From Paracidobacterium acidisoli (GTDB lineage Bacteria; Acidobacteriota; Terriglobia; Terriglobales; Acidobacteriaceae), in NCBI RefSeq assembly GCF_003428625.2, contig NZ_QVQT02000002.1, forward strand, positions 593,026 to 657,025: 64,000 bases of DNA, given 5' to 3'. Positions 26,168-35,547 of this stretch are shown here, one piece after another. The position numbers and the translations under genes were made by a program. Every line of letters begins with the position of its first letter. The stretch's first letter is position 1. The notes under the pieces are model-generated. The model was not told the origin of the DNA. It saw only the letters and a list, made by a program, of their open reading frames with translations, and did no database searches.

Positions 26168-27304
26168 TTACACGGCCACCGTAAAGCTGTCTTCCGTCCG
26201 CGTCACCGCGCGATAGAGCGTGTCCCGCTCCACCGGAACGCGCCCGGCCTCAGTGATCAGCCGCATCAGATCCTGGCGGCGCATCCCCTGCGGCGTGGTG
26301 GCGCCGGCGTCGTGATAAATCTTCTCCTCGATCACCGTGCCGTCGATGTCGTCGGCTCCAAAACGCAGAGCGATCTGCGCAATCTTCGCCGTCATCATCT
26401 GCCAGTAGGCCTTGATGTGCGGGAAGTTGTCGAGCAGCAGCCGGCTCACCGCAATCTGCCGGATATCGGTCAGTCCCGTCGTGCGCGGCAGATGCTCGAG
26501 CGGCGTGTTGTCCGGATGAAATGCCAGCGGGATGAATGTCTGAAAGCCGTGCGTATCGTCCTGCACCGCACGCAGCTTCAGCAGATGATCCACGCGGTCC
26601 TCATCGTTCTCGATGTGCCCGTACAGCATCGTCGCATTCGACTTCAGCCCCGCCTGGTGGGCCATCCGCGCCGTCTCCAGCCACTCGTCGCCGTCGATCT
26701 TGTGATCGCAGATGATGTGCCGCACGCGGTCGGCAAAGATCTCCGCGCCGCCCCCCGGCATTGAATCCACGCCCGCCTCTTTCAGCTTCTCGAGCGTCTG
26801 CGGAATCGTCAGCTTCGCGCGCTTCGCCAGAAACGCAATCTCGACCATCGTGAATGCCTTGATGTGCACTTGGGGAAACCGCACCTTCAGCCCGCGCACC
26901 AGATCGAGAAAGTACTCGAAGGGCAGGTCCGGATGCAGTCCGCCGACAATATGGAACTCCGTCACCGCTTCGCTGTATCCCGAAGCCGCCGTCTCCCACG
27001 CCTGCTCCAGCGCCATCGTGTATGAGCCGGGAGTGTCCTTCTTTCTGCCGAAGGCGCACAGGCGGCACGCTGCCACGCACACATTGGTGGGATTGATGTG
27101 ACGATTGACGTTGAAGTACGCCACATCTCCCTGCAGCTTTTCGCGCACATTATTCGCCAGCCATCCCACAGCCAGAATGTCGGACGAGCCATACAGCGCG
27201 AGGCCATCCTCCGCGCTGAGGCGCTCACCGGCAAACACCTTATCGGCAACTCTGTGCAGCCGCGAATCGTCTGTCTGAAAGGGACGCCGTTCCGTAGTCA
27301 TCAT
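26168..27304 (-). CDS. mqnE: Aminofutalosine synthase MqnE (radical SAM)
   Basis: The product is 378 aa. The [4Fe-4S] cluster motif is NVCVAACRLCAF with cysteines C76, C80 and C83 (CX3CX2C). The downstream GSYTMALEQ and HIVGGLHPDLPFEYF blocks are typical of the MqnE/MqnC/CofH group, and the CVAACRLCAFGR form points to MqnE. The enzyme joins the chorismate-derived enolpyruvyl benzoate to SAM-derived adenosine in the futalosine route to menaquinone. No other mqn gene lies in the window. Confidence 0.9.
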   Translation of the reverse strand: MMTTERRPFQTDDSRLHRVADKVFAGERLSAEDGLALYGSSDILAVGWLANNVREKLQGDVAYFNVNRHINPTNVCVAACRLCAFGRKKDTPGSYTMALEQAWETAASGYSEAVTEFHIVGGLHPDLPFEYFLDLVRGLKVRFPQVHIKAFTMVEIAFLAKRAKLTIPQTLEKLKEAGVDSMPGGGAEIFADRVRHIICDHKIDGDEWLETARMAHQAGLKSNATMLYGHIENDEDRVDHLLKLRAVQDDTHGFQTFIPLAFHPDNTPLEHLPRTTGLTDIRQIAVSRLLLDNFPHIKAYWQMMTAKIAQIALRFGADDIDGTVIEEKIYHDAGATTPQGMRRQDLMRLITEAGRVPVERDTLYRAVTRTEDSFTVAV

Positions 27305-27570
27305 CTTCTTTATGATACTTCAGCTCGCTCACTGAACCCGCGCGCAGACTCCGGTTCGTGTCCTCGTCCTGCTGGTCCAGTGGAAGCAAAGAGCCGGGCG
27401 CTCACAGCGTGTCGTACGCTCCGCTGATAGGATAGCGTTTGCACCTGTTGCCGGAACCGCAGCCGCAAAGCACGGCTGCCGCTACCGGTTTATTTTGCCT
27501 TGCTCCTGACCGAAACCGGTATATTCGACAGGGGAAGTGTCTACATCACATCGCTGTTCGTGGGAGCTGA

Positions 27571-28119
27571 TTGCGTCGATTCCTTGCTCAACTGGCCTTG
27601 TCTGCCGTGCTGCTGTGCGGCAGCGGAATCGCGTTGTCGGCCCAGGCGCGAAAGCCCGCGGTCTTTCCATCGCTCACCAGCTACAGCCTCGACCGGCAAA
27701 AGGTCGATATGCCTTCGGGATTCGAAGGGCAGATTGATCTGCTCATGATCTCCTTCCAGGCCGAGCAGCAGAAAGATCTCGAAACCTGGTTTCCTGTCGC
27801 TCAGGCCATTCAGCACTCCAACTTCAGCTTCCGCTACTACCGCCTGCCCGTCTCCGCTCGCGAAAATATGCTCTTTCGCTGGTGGGAGGTCTCTTCGATG
27901 CGCAGCGACGAGACCGATCCCGAAACCTGGCACTGGATCGTTCCCCTCTTCGTCGACAAGAACAGCTTCCGCCAAAGCCTGCAGATTCCCGACGAGCGTC
28001 AGATTGCTCTTCTGCTGACCGACAGGCAGGGACACGTTCTCTGGCAGGCCTACGGCCCGCTCACTCCGGAAAAGAAAGCGTCGCTTCTGGCCGCCGTCGC
28101 AGCCACGCATCAGAACTGA
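27571..28119 (+). CDS. Secreted hypothetical protein, thioredoxin-like
   Basis: The product is 182 aa starting at a TTG, with GGGAG just upstream as ribosome-binding site. A signal peptide (FLAQLALSAVLLCGSGIALSAQA, about residues 4-26) indicates export. The body has the pattern QIDLLMISFQAEQQKDLETWF, a strand-helix resembling the thioredoxin-like fold of ATP10-type and SCO-like proteins but without the CxxC, then IVPLFVDKN and IALLLTDRQGHVLWQAYG, which matches the late strands of that fold. I do not recognise a named family; a redox role is unlikely without cysteines. Confidence 0.75.
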   Translation: MRRFLAQLALSAVLLCGSGIALSAQARKPAVFPSLTSYSLDRQKVDMPSGFEGQIDLLMISFQAEQQKDLETWFPVAQAIQHSNFSFRYYRLPVSARENMLFRWWEVSSMRSDETDPETWHWIVPLFVDKNSFRQSLQIPDERQIALLLTDRQGHVLWQAYGPLTPEKKASLLAAVAATHQN

Positions 28120-28125
28120 CGGCTC

Positions 28126-28638
28126 TTATCGCTTCGCCGCCGAGAGCGGCTTTTCCATCACCAGAGCATCGAGCGTTCCCATGTAGAACCCTCGAATCCG
28201 TCCCGTCTGTTTGTAGCCGTGGCGAAGATAAAACTTCTGCGCGGCGACATTGTCCACCGCTACTTCCAGACGAATCGACGCCGCTCCGGCCTCGTGCAGA
28301 CGATGCTCCGCCATTTCCATCAGCATGCTGCCCACGCCGCGGCCCCGCAGCGCCGGATCGACGTCGATCGTGATGATGTGGCCCAGCGGGCACCCTTCAT
28401 GAAAGACGCGGCCTGCAATCACGAAGCCCGCAATACGCGCGCTCTCCGGTCCGGCAGAGCACTCCTCCGCGAGCAGAGAGATGCTCTTCGGATGCAGCAG
28501 AAAATAGCGCAGCTCGGTTCGGGAGTAAGCAATCCCCGGCCGGAAACAGACCTGGTCGAGCACGAAGAGCGCGTCCAGATCTTCGCGGCGTATCTCGCGA
28601 AGAACGATGCCTGCCCGAAGATGGACTTCGCTTCGCAC
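28126..28638 (-). CDS. rimI: GNAT acetyltransferase, RimI-like
   Basis: The product is 170 aa. The acetyl-CoA pyrophosphate loop RGRGVGSMLMEMA (R/QxxGxG/A) and the C-terminal VAAQKFYLRHGYKQTGRIRGFY, with the conserved Tyr, match ribosomal-protein-S18 alanine acetyltransferases. The N-terminal REIRREDLDALFVLDQVCF is also typical. It would acetylate a protein N-terminus in the cytoplasm. No tsaB or tsaD gene is adjacent. It converges on the TTG-start gene with 6 bases between stops. Confidence 0.85.
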   Translation of the reverse strand: MRSEVHLRAGIVLREIRREDLDALFVLDQVCFRPGIAYSRTELRYFLLHPKSISLLAEECSAGPESARIAGFVIAGRVFHEGCPLGHIITIDVDPALRGRGVGSMLMEMAEHRLHEAGAASIRLEVAVDNVAAQKFYLRHGYKQTGRIRGFYMGTLDALVMEKPLSAAKR

Positions 28639-28648
28639 TTCCAGGCCT

Positions 28649-30676
28649 TTATCGCTTCGCGTTCACGGCTACCGGAGTACCCTCGGCCGCATGCTCCGGC
28701 TGCATCACCACACCGTTATAGAGCGATGCCGCCACCATGTGGCCGTTGAGCGAGCGCACCGTATGCACCTTCCATCCGGTGTTCCACCACTTCCAGTCGC
28801 CGCCGCTGGCCGGCACGGCGAAGATCAGCGTCGTCTGGCTCGAGGTCACAATCACGCGCTTTCTCTCCGAATCCCACGAAAGGCCGTTCACGGCCACCAC
28901 CGGCACTTCCTTTTTGAAGGTCCACGTATGCCCCTGGTCGGTGCTGTAAAAGATGCCTTCGCGGCCTCCCGCCCAGAGCGTGCCGTCCGGCGTGAACAGC
29001 AGCGCCTGCAGCGAGCTCAGACCGCGCGGAAAGGCCGTCAGCTCCCAGGACCGCCCCGCATCATGCGAGACCATCATGCCCACGCGCCGCCCGGCAAAAA
29101 CCGTCGATCCATTCACCGCAAACAGTGTGTAGTCGGTTGCCGCCAGCGTCGTCGCCTGCCATGAATTCCCCTGATCGGTGCTCCGGTACACCCCACCCGA
29201 GGTCGCCGCATACCACACGTCGCCCGTCAGCGAGAGCGAATGGATTCTCCCATTCATAATGGCATCGGGAGCCGCAACCGGTGCGGCGCTCGGAGGCGCG
29301 TGCCGGCCACGATGGTTCGTCCGCGCGTTCCTGCTGTTGCTGCGCCTGTGCTCTGCCGGAGCCGCCACAGAAGCGACCGTTCCCGAAGGCATCCAGGCCG
29401 ATCCGTTCCACCGGAAGATGCCGCGGCTGGTGCCGGCCAGCAGCGTGCCATCGGTGGTCTGCGCCAGGCTGAACACATCGCGCCCGTCAAGGCCGGAGCT
29501 CTGCTGCTTCCAGGTATGTCCGCCGTCGCTGCTGGCAAAGACGCCGCCATAGGTCTTGTCGTTCACCACCCCGGCATACATCGTGTCGCTGCCCGATGAG
29601 CCGGTCAGCAGAGCAGCCACCTGGCGCTGCGAAAACCCGGCATTCGACGCCTCAAAGGTAGCCCCGGCATCCTCGCTCGACAGCACTCCGCTGCGGTCCG
29701 TCGCCAGCACCACATGCTTCGGGTCCCGCGGATCGATGTACACGTCGTTGATGATGACATCCGGCCCCGTCGTGCGTGTCCAGTTCGTGCCGCCGTCCGT
29801 CGTCTTGTACAGGCCCTCTGTCGTGCCCGCGTATACGGTGTTGCGATCTTTGGGGTCCATCATCAGCACGCGTGTGCGGCGCGCCGTCGAGGGAATGCCC
29901 TGCACCTTGCGAAACTCGCTTCCGCCATCGTCGGTGCGATAGATCCCTGAACAGGCGCTGGCAAAGACCACGCTGGGACGGCTCGGGTCGATGACGATCG
30001 AAAAAACATCCGAATCATCGATCACGCCCTTGTGAATGTTGAACCAGTTCCTGCCGCCGTCCGTCGTCTTCCACGGCAGGTGCCACGTGCCCGCATAAAT
30101 CGTGTGCGGATCATACGGATCGATTGCGATCGACTCCACCTCATGCACTTCCGTGCTGCCCGGAGGACTGATCTCGCTCCAGTGCGCGCCCTTGTCCTCG
30201 CTCCGGTAAACACCGCTCAGCGTTCCCGCCACCAGCACTTTGGGGTTCGACGGAGCCTGCGCCAGGGCCAGCACCGACTGCCCCTTCATCGGAGCGCTCG
30301 GAGTCCACGTCACTCCGCTGTCCTGGCTGATATAAACGCCGCCTCCGGCGTGGCCCAGCTCCCACACGCCCGCAATCAGCGTCTTCGCGTCGGATTCATC
30401 CACCACCAGGCTGTCGACGACCAGATCGTCATCTCCGTCCAGCCGCGCCAGCCTCGACCAGCTCGCTCCGGCATCGCTCGAAGCATAGATCCATCCATTC
30501 GTCGTGCCGAGATAGAGATGCCCCGGGCTCGATGGATCGGAGGCAAAACTCCTGGCATCGCCGCCGTCCGGACCGACGCTCGGCCACCACGTCTCTGCCG
30601 CATGTGCCGGAACAACGAGCGCCAAAAGGAAAAGGGACAAGGCGGAAAGAAAAATTCGCAACTGCGTTCGCTTCAT
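28649..30676 (-). CDS. Secreted Asp-box (BNR) beta-propeller protein
   Basis: The product is 675 aa with a clean signal peptide (LRIFLSALSLFLLALVVPAHA). At least eleven Asp-box motifs of the form S/T-x-D-x-G-x-x-W/F are visible, for example SSDAGASW, SQDSGVTW, SEDKGAHW, TTDGGRNW, TDDGGSEF, SEDAGATF, SSDGGHTW, STDQGNSW, SHDAGRSW and STDQGHTW, spaced about 45-60 residues. A low-complexity Arg/His/Pro/Ala linker (near 445-475) splits the repeats into two groups, suggesting two propellers. Such folds occur in sialidases, sortilin-like proteins and Ycf48-like factors; no sialidase catalytic set was seen. Likely a periplasmic or surface binding protein. Confidence 0.85.
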   Translation of the reverse strand: MKRTQLRIFLSALSLFLLALVVPAHAAETWWPSVGPDGGDARSFASDPSSPGHLYLGTTNGWIYASSDAGASWSRLARLDGDDDLVVDSLVVDESDAKTLIAGVWELGHAGGGVYISQDSGVTWTPSAPMKGQSVLALAQAPSNPKVLVAGTLSGVYRSEDKGAHWSEISPPGSTEVHEVESIAIDPYDPHTIYAGTWHLPWKTTDGGRNWFNIHKGVIDDSDVFSIVIDPSRPSVVFASACSGIYRTDDGGSEFRKVQGIPSTARRTRVLMMDPKDRNTVYAGTTEGLYKTTDGGTNWTRTTGPDVIINDVYIDPRDPKHVVLATDRSGVLSSEDAGATFEASNAGFSQRQVAALLTGSSGSDTMYAGVVNDKTYGGVFASSDGGHTWKQQSSGLDGRDVFSLAQTTDGTLLAGTSRGIFRWNGSAWMPSGTVASVAAPAEHRRSNSRNARTNHRGRHAPPSAAPVAAPDAIMNGRIHSLSLTGDVWYAATSGGVYRSTDQGNSWQATTLAATDYTLFAVNGSTVFAGRRVGMMVSHDAGRSWELTAFPRGLSSLQALLFTPDGTLWAGGREGIFYSTDQGHTWTFKKEVPVVAVNGLSWDSERKRVIVTSSQTTLIFAVPASGGDWKWWNTGWKVHTVRSLNGHMVAASLYNGVVMQPEHAAEGTPVAVNAKR

Positions 30677-30777
30677 CGTGAGATTCAGAGTGCCGGGAAG
30701 ACACGGCTGAATCTATCGTATCGCGGTCCGGGTACGGCAGGCGGCAGGAGCATCTTTTCAGTAAGAAACCGTAAAGA

Positions 30778-30809
30778 AAAAGGCCGGCCGGTTTCCCGGT
30801 CGGCCTTTT
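30778..30809 (-). terminator. Intrinsic terminator of the OmpA-domain gene
   Basis: A 14-bp stem (arms 30778-30791 and 30796-30809, one G-T pair) closes a TTTC loop. On the minus strand it is followed by a run of T interrupted by C. It lies just downstream of the OmpA-domain gene stop. Confidence 0.85.
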
Positions 30810-30854
30810 GATCCGCCTGCTTTCACAGAACGGGTTGTTCTCCCCGCAGCGGAA

Positions 30855-32552
30855 CTACTGCTTCTTAGCCGCGTGGTGATGGTGGTGGTGGTGAGCCGGG
30901 GCGGCGGTGCGGCGCTGTGCCTTGACTGCCGTCGTATCCACGGCGGTCGTGCCCGGGATATCGGAGTCGAAGTTCGCTCCCGCAGGAACCAGGTAGTTCT
31001 CGACCTCGCCCTGAGCAGCCGTTCCGGTGCGCACCTGAATGCGGCTCGGATCGATGCCCTTGTCGGTGACCAGATACTCCTTGGTATTGACCGCGCGCTG
31101 CGCTGCCAGATCCACAGCAACGTGGTGGCGATGACGCTTGCTCTCACGCTCTTCTGCAGCCTGCTCCTTCTCGGTCTGGTTGCCGACAACCACCAGGGAT
31201 GCATCGGACTGACGCTGCGCGTTGAGCGCCACATCATCGAGGCAGGCCTTGGCTTCGTTGTCTACGCGGCCGGGACGACGCTTGTCGTGATCGAACTGAA
31301 TCGAGCACAGCGTCTGCGTCTTCGGCTGCGGCGGAGGCGCCGGAGCTTCAACGTCGACCGTGGTGGTGGAGGAGGCAGTCTGACCCTTGTCATCCTGCAC
31401 GCTGCAGGTGACCGTAATCGAGCCAGCTGGTGCGCCGGAGGTCGACAGGGTCGCCGTGTTGCCGGTGCCGCTCACTGATCCAGCGGACGCCGAGTAGCTG
31501 TAGGTCAGCGGACGATTCTGCGGGCTCACGCCGGAGGCCGTAATCGTGACGCTGTCGCCGGGCTTTACTGTGGACGGATTCGCAACGCAGCTGACCGTCG
31601 GCGGCTCAAACTGCTTCACCGTGAACTGCGAGGTGCAGTCGGCGGACTGTCCGGCCTTCGCGCCCTCGGTCACATGACCGGTGACGGTATAGGAGCCAGC
31701 TGCCAGGCTGCCGGTGTCGATCGTCGCAGTGTTGCTCGTGCTGCTGACCGTCAGACCTTGACCGGTCCAGCTGTAGGTTGCAGTCTTCTTGGGATTCAGA
31801 TTCGATGCCGTGCCGGTAATCGTGATCTGGTCGCCGGGGAAGACGGAGGCCGGGCTCGCCGAGCAGGCATACTGCACCGGAGGCGGCGGAACGATGCTGC
31901 CGATGTGCCATACCAGACCGGTGCTCAGACGCGCCGAATCCACATTGGCGCGGCCGCCGAAGGCGACCTCGGGACCAAAGTCGGCGTGGAAGTATTCGTA
32001 ATCCGCCTGGAAAAGACGAAGTCCGAGGTGATGATTGAAGAACGGCAGGTCGTAATCAAGACCGCCGCCCACCGTCAGCGCCGGGCCCCAGGTCCAGCTG
32101 TGCGCCGCGAAAGGCTCATCGTTTGGTCCGGCAAGCCGTACTGCACCCGCCAGCGCATGCACGAAGGGAACCATGCCCTGCGTGGGATAGCGGAAAATCA
32201 GACCGCCCTGCATGGTGTACGCGCCATCGTTATTGCCGCTGGGATGAGCGCCGAACTCCACCTGGCCGCCGACATAGCGGTTGAAGTAGTAGGCGCCACT
32301 GGCAATTGCGCCCTCATCGATGGACGAATATGTCAGGGGAAGCGAACCTCCGTTCACCAGCGGCGTGGTGACTGTGCCGTGGGGAGCGAGGTACGAATAA
32401 CCCGCGAAGATGTCAATACGGGAAGCCTGTTGATCGGCCGGGGCCGCAGGCGTCGAAGACGAACTCTGCCCGAAGAGAGTCGTTGCACTGAAAGCTACTG
32501 TGCACCCTGCAAGCAGAACCCGGCCCAAAATACTCAACGGACGAGAATTCAT
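30855..32552 (-). CDS. Outer-membrane OmpA-domain protein with two Ig-like domains and a natural His7 tail
   Basis: The product is 565 aa. A signal peptide (about 1-28) is followed by an eight-strand OmpA-like barrel (IDIFAGYSYLAPHG to about residue 225). Two Ig/PKD-like domains come next (about 230-310 and 315-405, with SVFPGDQITITG and TVKPGDSVTITA). The C-terminal OmpA-like domain (from CSIQFDHDKRRPGRVDNEA) would bind peptidoglycan. The last 17 residues include seven consecutive histidines followed by AAKKQ. It is monocistronic, with a strong terminator. The protein probably links outer membrane and cell wall; the Ig-like modules may set the spacing. Confidence 0.88.
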   Translation of the reverse strand: MNSRPLSILGRVLLAGCTVAFSATTLFGQSSSSTPAAPADQQASRIDIFAGYSYLAPHGTVTTPLVNGGSLPLTYSSIDEGAIASGAYYFNRYVGGQVEFGAHPSGNNDGAYTMQGGLIFRYPTQGMVPFVHALAGAVRLAGPNDEPFAAHSWTWGPALTVGGGLDYDLPFFNHHLGLRLFQADYEYFHADFGPEVAFGGRANVDSARLSTGLVWHIGSIVPPPPVQYACSASPASVFPGDQITITGTASNLNPKKTATYSWTGQGLTVSSTSNTATIDTGSLAAGSYTVTGHVTEGAKAGQSADCTSQFTVKQFEPPTVSCVANPSTVKPGDSVTITASGVSPQNRPLTYSYSASAGSVSGTGNTATLSTSGAPAGSITVTCSVQDDKGQTASSTTTVDVEAPAPPPQPKTQTLCSIQFDHDKRRPGRVDNEAKACLDDVALNAQRQSDASLVVVGNQTEKEQAAEERESKRHRHHVAVDLAAQRAVNTKEYLVTDKGIDPSRIQVRTGTAAQGEVENYLVPAGANFDSDIPGTTAVDTTAVKAQRRTAAPAHHHHHHHAAKKQ

Positions 32553-32873
32553 GCGTCTATCCTCCGCAACTACTCAAAAGTCAGAAAAATCGACGATCGG
32601 ATTAAAATGTCAAGAAGCTAAGCGGACAACATCGCAAACGAATGCGTCCGAAGAACCACAGCGTTAAAAAAATTACCACTTTCAGATAGCTTAGAGCATC
32701 ATTCCGTCGTCCGGCCGCCCTGCAAGTCGCACTTTCCTGCGACGTATCATGGCGGTTACCCCATAGTGTGCCTGCGATAATTACAAATACCGGATCATAC
32801 GGCCAGTAATCCCGCTGACGAAGACAATGGAACAATCTTCTTTACAGTCAGTTAAATTACTGAAAAATCAAAT
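32553..32873. other. 321-base intergenic region, OmpA-gene promoter and nuoB 3' flank
   Basis: AT-rich region containing the promoter of the OmpA-domain gene, read leftwards. GGTTACC (32755-32761) is followed by AGTGTGCC (32766-32773), the same word pair as in the region upstream of the flippase gene. No open frame with support was seen. Confidence 0.45.
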
Positions 32874-33446
32874 TTATTGCAAGTTAAGAACCCGTTTCAG
32901 GCTTCCGCGCTCATGCTGAATCTTTTCCTGGAGCAGCGTGATGGCATACAGCAGCTGCTCGGGACGCGGAGGACACCCAGGAACATAGATGTCAACGGGG
33001 ATCACCTGGTTGACTCCCTGCAGCAGCGCATAGTTATTAAATACGCCGCCGGAGGTAGCACAGGCCCCCATCGAGATCACCCACTTCGGTTCCGGCATCT
33101 GGTCATACAGCCGGCGAATCACCGGCGCCATCTTCTGCGAGACGCGTCCGGCGATCACAATCAGGTCCGACTGCCGCGGTGAGGCGCGGAATACCTCCGC
33201 ACCGAAACGCGCCACGTCAAACCGCGAAGCTCCCATCGACATCATTTCGATGGCACAGCATGCCAGTCCGAAAGTCATCGGCCAGATCGAGTTCTTGCGA
33301 ATCCAGTTGATCGCCGAATCGACCGTGGTCAGGAAAACCCCCTCCGGCTCCTCGTAGCCGTAGCTTGCTTCCTGCACTCTGGCGCGGTTCTTGCCGCTGC
33401 TTTCCAGTGACCCGAACAGATACCGGTCACGCAGTTCTTCGCTCAT
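32874..33446 (-). CDS. nuoB: NADH-quinone oxidoreductase subunit B
   Basis: The product is 190 aa. The four ligands of cluster N2 are present: tandem C63-C64 in [10 protein letters not shown]129 in [10 protein letters not shown] and C158 in VPGCPPRP. This subunit sits at the quinone-binding end of the complex I peripheral arm. It is an isolated gene here: downstream is the OmpA-domain gene and upstream the divergent amtB, so nuoA, nuoC and nuoD are not adjacent. An additional N-terminal stretch (1-35) has no cluster residues. Confidence 0.92.
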   Translation of the reverse strand: MSEELRDRYLFGSLESSGKNRARVQEASYGYEEPEGVFLTTVDSAINWIRKNSIWPMTFGLACCAIEMMSMGASRFDVARFGAEVFRASPRQSDLIVIAGRVSQKMAPVIRRLYDQMPEPKWVISMGACATSGGVFNNYALLQGVNQVIPVDIYVPGCPPRPEQLLYAITLLQEKIQHERGSLKRVLNLQ

Positions 33447-33762
33447 GCCTCTACTATACCTCCGCCTGCGCGCCGCGGAACGCCGCCTGCGCCATTTGTG
33501 TCAATATCTTCGCCGCTTTTCAGGCCGGTTTCTGCCCGCGATATATGCGTCGTATATGCGGCCGATAAATTATCTGGATGGCCCCCTGTTCTTTGTTGCC
33601 GATTGCGAAAAATGTGTAAAAGTAACTGCAACGCAACAAAGGATTACGGTTCTGCGGCATCCCGGACGTCCCGCCCGCAGGTCCCGTTCATCGGCACCGG
33701 CCCGGAAAGGCGGGCGCCGAGCCGGTCTGTATTTGTTTTCAAAGCATCTTTCACGGAGTGTT
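33447..33762. other. Divergent intergenic region, nuoB / amtB
   Basis: About 316 bases between two divergent starts. It should hold both promoters. No clear sigma-54 -24/-12 element for amtB and no riboswitch-like fold was recognised. The amtB frame is open through it but carries no motif. Confidence 0.4.
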
Positions 33763-35169
33763 ATGCGTCCGCGTACCGTCAGATTGTTTTTGATGTTGTC
33801 TCTCTTCTTCTGTAGCTTTTCCGCGGCAATCGCGCAGACGGCTGCAACCCCTTCTGTCGCCGACCAGCTGAAAACCATCCAGAATCAGGTTGTCGCCGCT
33901 CAGTCCTCTGCCGACAACGCCTGGATGCTGGTAAGCACCGCGCTGGTGCTTCTGATGACCGGCCCCGGACTCGCCCTCTTCTACGGCGGCCTCGTTCGTA
34001 AAAAGAACATCCTCGCCACCATGATGCAGAGCTTCGCCATGATGGCCATCATCACCGTGCTCTGGGCGCTGCTCACCTACAGTCTGGCCTTCGGCTCCGG
34101 CTCCGCCTTTATCGGCGGCCTGCATAATCTCTTCCTGCACGGTGTCGGCCTCGCCCCCGATCCGGCCTATGCGGCCACCATCCCGCTGCAGACCTTCATG
34201 GTCTACCAGCTCATGTTCGCCATCATTACTCCGGCGCTCATCACCGGAGCCTTCGCCGAGCGCATGAAGTTCAGCGCCATGGCCCTGTTCCTCACCCTCT
34301 GGGCCATCTTTGTCTACTCGCCCATGGCGCACATGGTCTGGGGGAAAGGCGGCCTGCTCAATGCCTCGCTCGGCGGACGCTTCCCCTGCCTCGACTTCGC
34401 CGGCGGCACCGTCGTCCACGTCACCTCCGGTGTCTCAGCCCTCGTCTGCGCGCTCTATCTCGGTAAACGCGTCGGCTATCCGCGCGAAGCCATGCCGCCT
34501 CACTCCGTCGTGCTGAGCGTTATCGGAGCCTGCATGCTCTGGGTCGGCTGGTTCGGCTTCAACGCGGGCAGCGCTCTCTCTTCCGGAACCCTCGCCACCA
34601 GCGCCTTCGTCAACACCCACTTCGCCGCCGCAGCGGCAGCCATCAGCTGGGCCGCAGCCGAATGGATTCGCGCCGGCAAGCCCAGCGCCCTCGGCGCCAT
34701 CTCCGGCTCGGTCGCCGGACTGGTCGCGATCACCCCCGCGGCCGGCTTCGTGCAGCCCATGTCGGCGATCATCATCGGTCTCATCGCCGGAATCTTCTGC
34801 TACTTCATGGTGGTCAAGGTCAAGTCGTGGTTCGGTTACGACGATTCCCTCGACGCCTTCGGCGTTCACGGAGCGGGCGGCACCCTCGGAGCCATCCTGA
34901 CCGGGGTCTTCGCCACCAGCGCCATCAATCCGATCTTCAAGAATGCCGCCGGCGCTACCCTGCCCTCCGGCGTCGTCGACGGCAACTGGCACCAGCTTCT
35001 GAATCAGTTCGTGGGCGTCGCCATTGCCTGGGGCATCTCCATCGTCGGCACGCTGATCCTGCTGAAGATCGTGGACATGGTCGTCGGTCTGCGCGTCACC
35101 ACCGAGCAGGAGATCGAAGGTCTCGACGTGACGCAGCATGGCGAAGAAGGTTACGATTTCGCATCGTAG
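33763..35169 (+). CDS. amtB: Ammonium transporter AmtB
   Basis: About 468 aa: a signal peptide (MRPRTVRLFLMLSLFFCSFSAAIAQ) and an exported N-terminal stretch, then 11 TM helices beginning at AWMLVSTALVLLMTGPGLALFY. The pore histidine pair is in SPMAHMVWG and FGVHGAGGTLG. The C-terminal tail (EIEGLDVTQHGEEGYDF) is the PII-docking segment. It conducts ammonium/ammonia across the inner membrane. The ATG at 33763 has GGAG upstream; a frame open to 33391 is ignored. glnB follows 39 bases later, so the pair forms the classic amtB-glnB sensing unit, here reversed from glnK-amtB. Confidence 0.95.
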   Translation: MRPRTVRLFLMLSLFFCSFSAAIAQTAATPSVADQLKTIQNQVVAAQSSADNAWMLVSTALVLLMTGPGLALFYGGLVRKKNILATMMQSFAMMAIITVLWALLTYSLAFGSGSAFIGGLHNLFLHGVGLAPDPAYAATIPLQTFMVYQLMFAIITPALITGAFAERMKFSAMALFLTLWAIFVYSPMAHMVWGKGGLLNASLGGRFPCLDFAGGTVVHVTSGVSALVCALYLGKRVGYPREAMPPHSVVLSVIGACMLWVGWFGFNAGSALSSGTLATSAFVNTHFAAAAAAISWAAAEWIRAGKPSALGAISGSVAGLVAITPAAGFVQPMSAIIIGLIAGIFCYFMVVKVKSWFGYDDSLDAFGVHGAGGTLGAILTGVFATSAINPIFKNAAGATLPSGVVDGNWHQLLNQFVGVAIAWGISIVGTLILLKIVDMVVGLRVTTEQEIEGLDVTQHGEEGYDFAS

Positions 35170-35208
35170 GCCACTAACCTGATACCTTGGATATCCGGAA
35201 CCGAAACT

Positions 35209-35547
35209 ATGCAAAAGATCGAAACCATTATTCAGCCCTCGAAGCTTGATGCCGTCAAGGATGCCCTCCTCGAGGCGGGAATCGAAGGCATGACGATCCT
35301 CGAAGCCCGGGGCCACGGCCGCCAGAAGGGGCACACTGAGTTCTACCGCGGCCGCGAATACACCGTCGACCTCCTGCCCAAGATCAAGCTGGAGATGGTG
35401 GTGCCCGACGAGCTGGTCGAGAAAGCCATTCAGGCCATCCTCTCTTCGGCGCGCACCGGAAAAATCGGCGACGGCAAAATCTTCGTCTCGAAGATCGACG
35501 AAGCCATCCGCATCCGCAACGACGAGCGCGGCACTTCGGCCCTCTGA
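35209..35547 (+). CDS. glnB: Nitrogen regulatory protein PII
   Basis: The product is 112 aa, exact PII length. The T-loop carries the uridylylation site Tyr51 in FYRGREYTVD, and the second signature TGKIGDGKIFV is present. It senses 2-oxoglutarate and ATP/ADP, is uridylylated by GlnD (encoded 382 bases downstream) and blocks AmtB. GlnB and GlnK cannot be told apart by sequence; linkage to amtB would also suit the name glnK. Confidence 0.95.
   Translation: MQKIETIIQPSKLDAVKDALLEAGIEGMTILEARGHGRQKGHTEFYRGREYTVDLLPKIKLEMVVPDELVEKAIQAILSSARTGKIGDGKIFVSKIDEAIRIRNDERGTSAL

Noticed and set aside
33447-33762. Sigma-54 promoter before amtB
   Set aside because: GC and TGC words occur but not with the 4-base spacing of the -24/-12 consensus.
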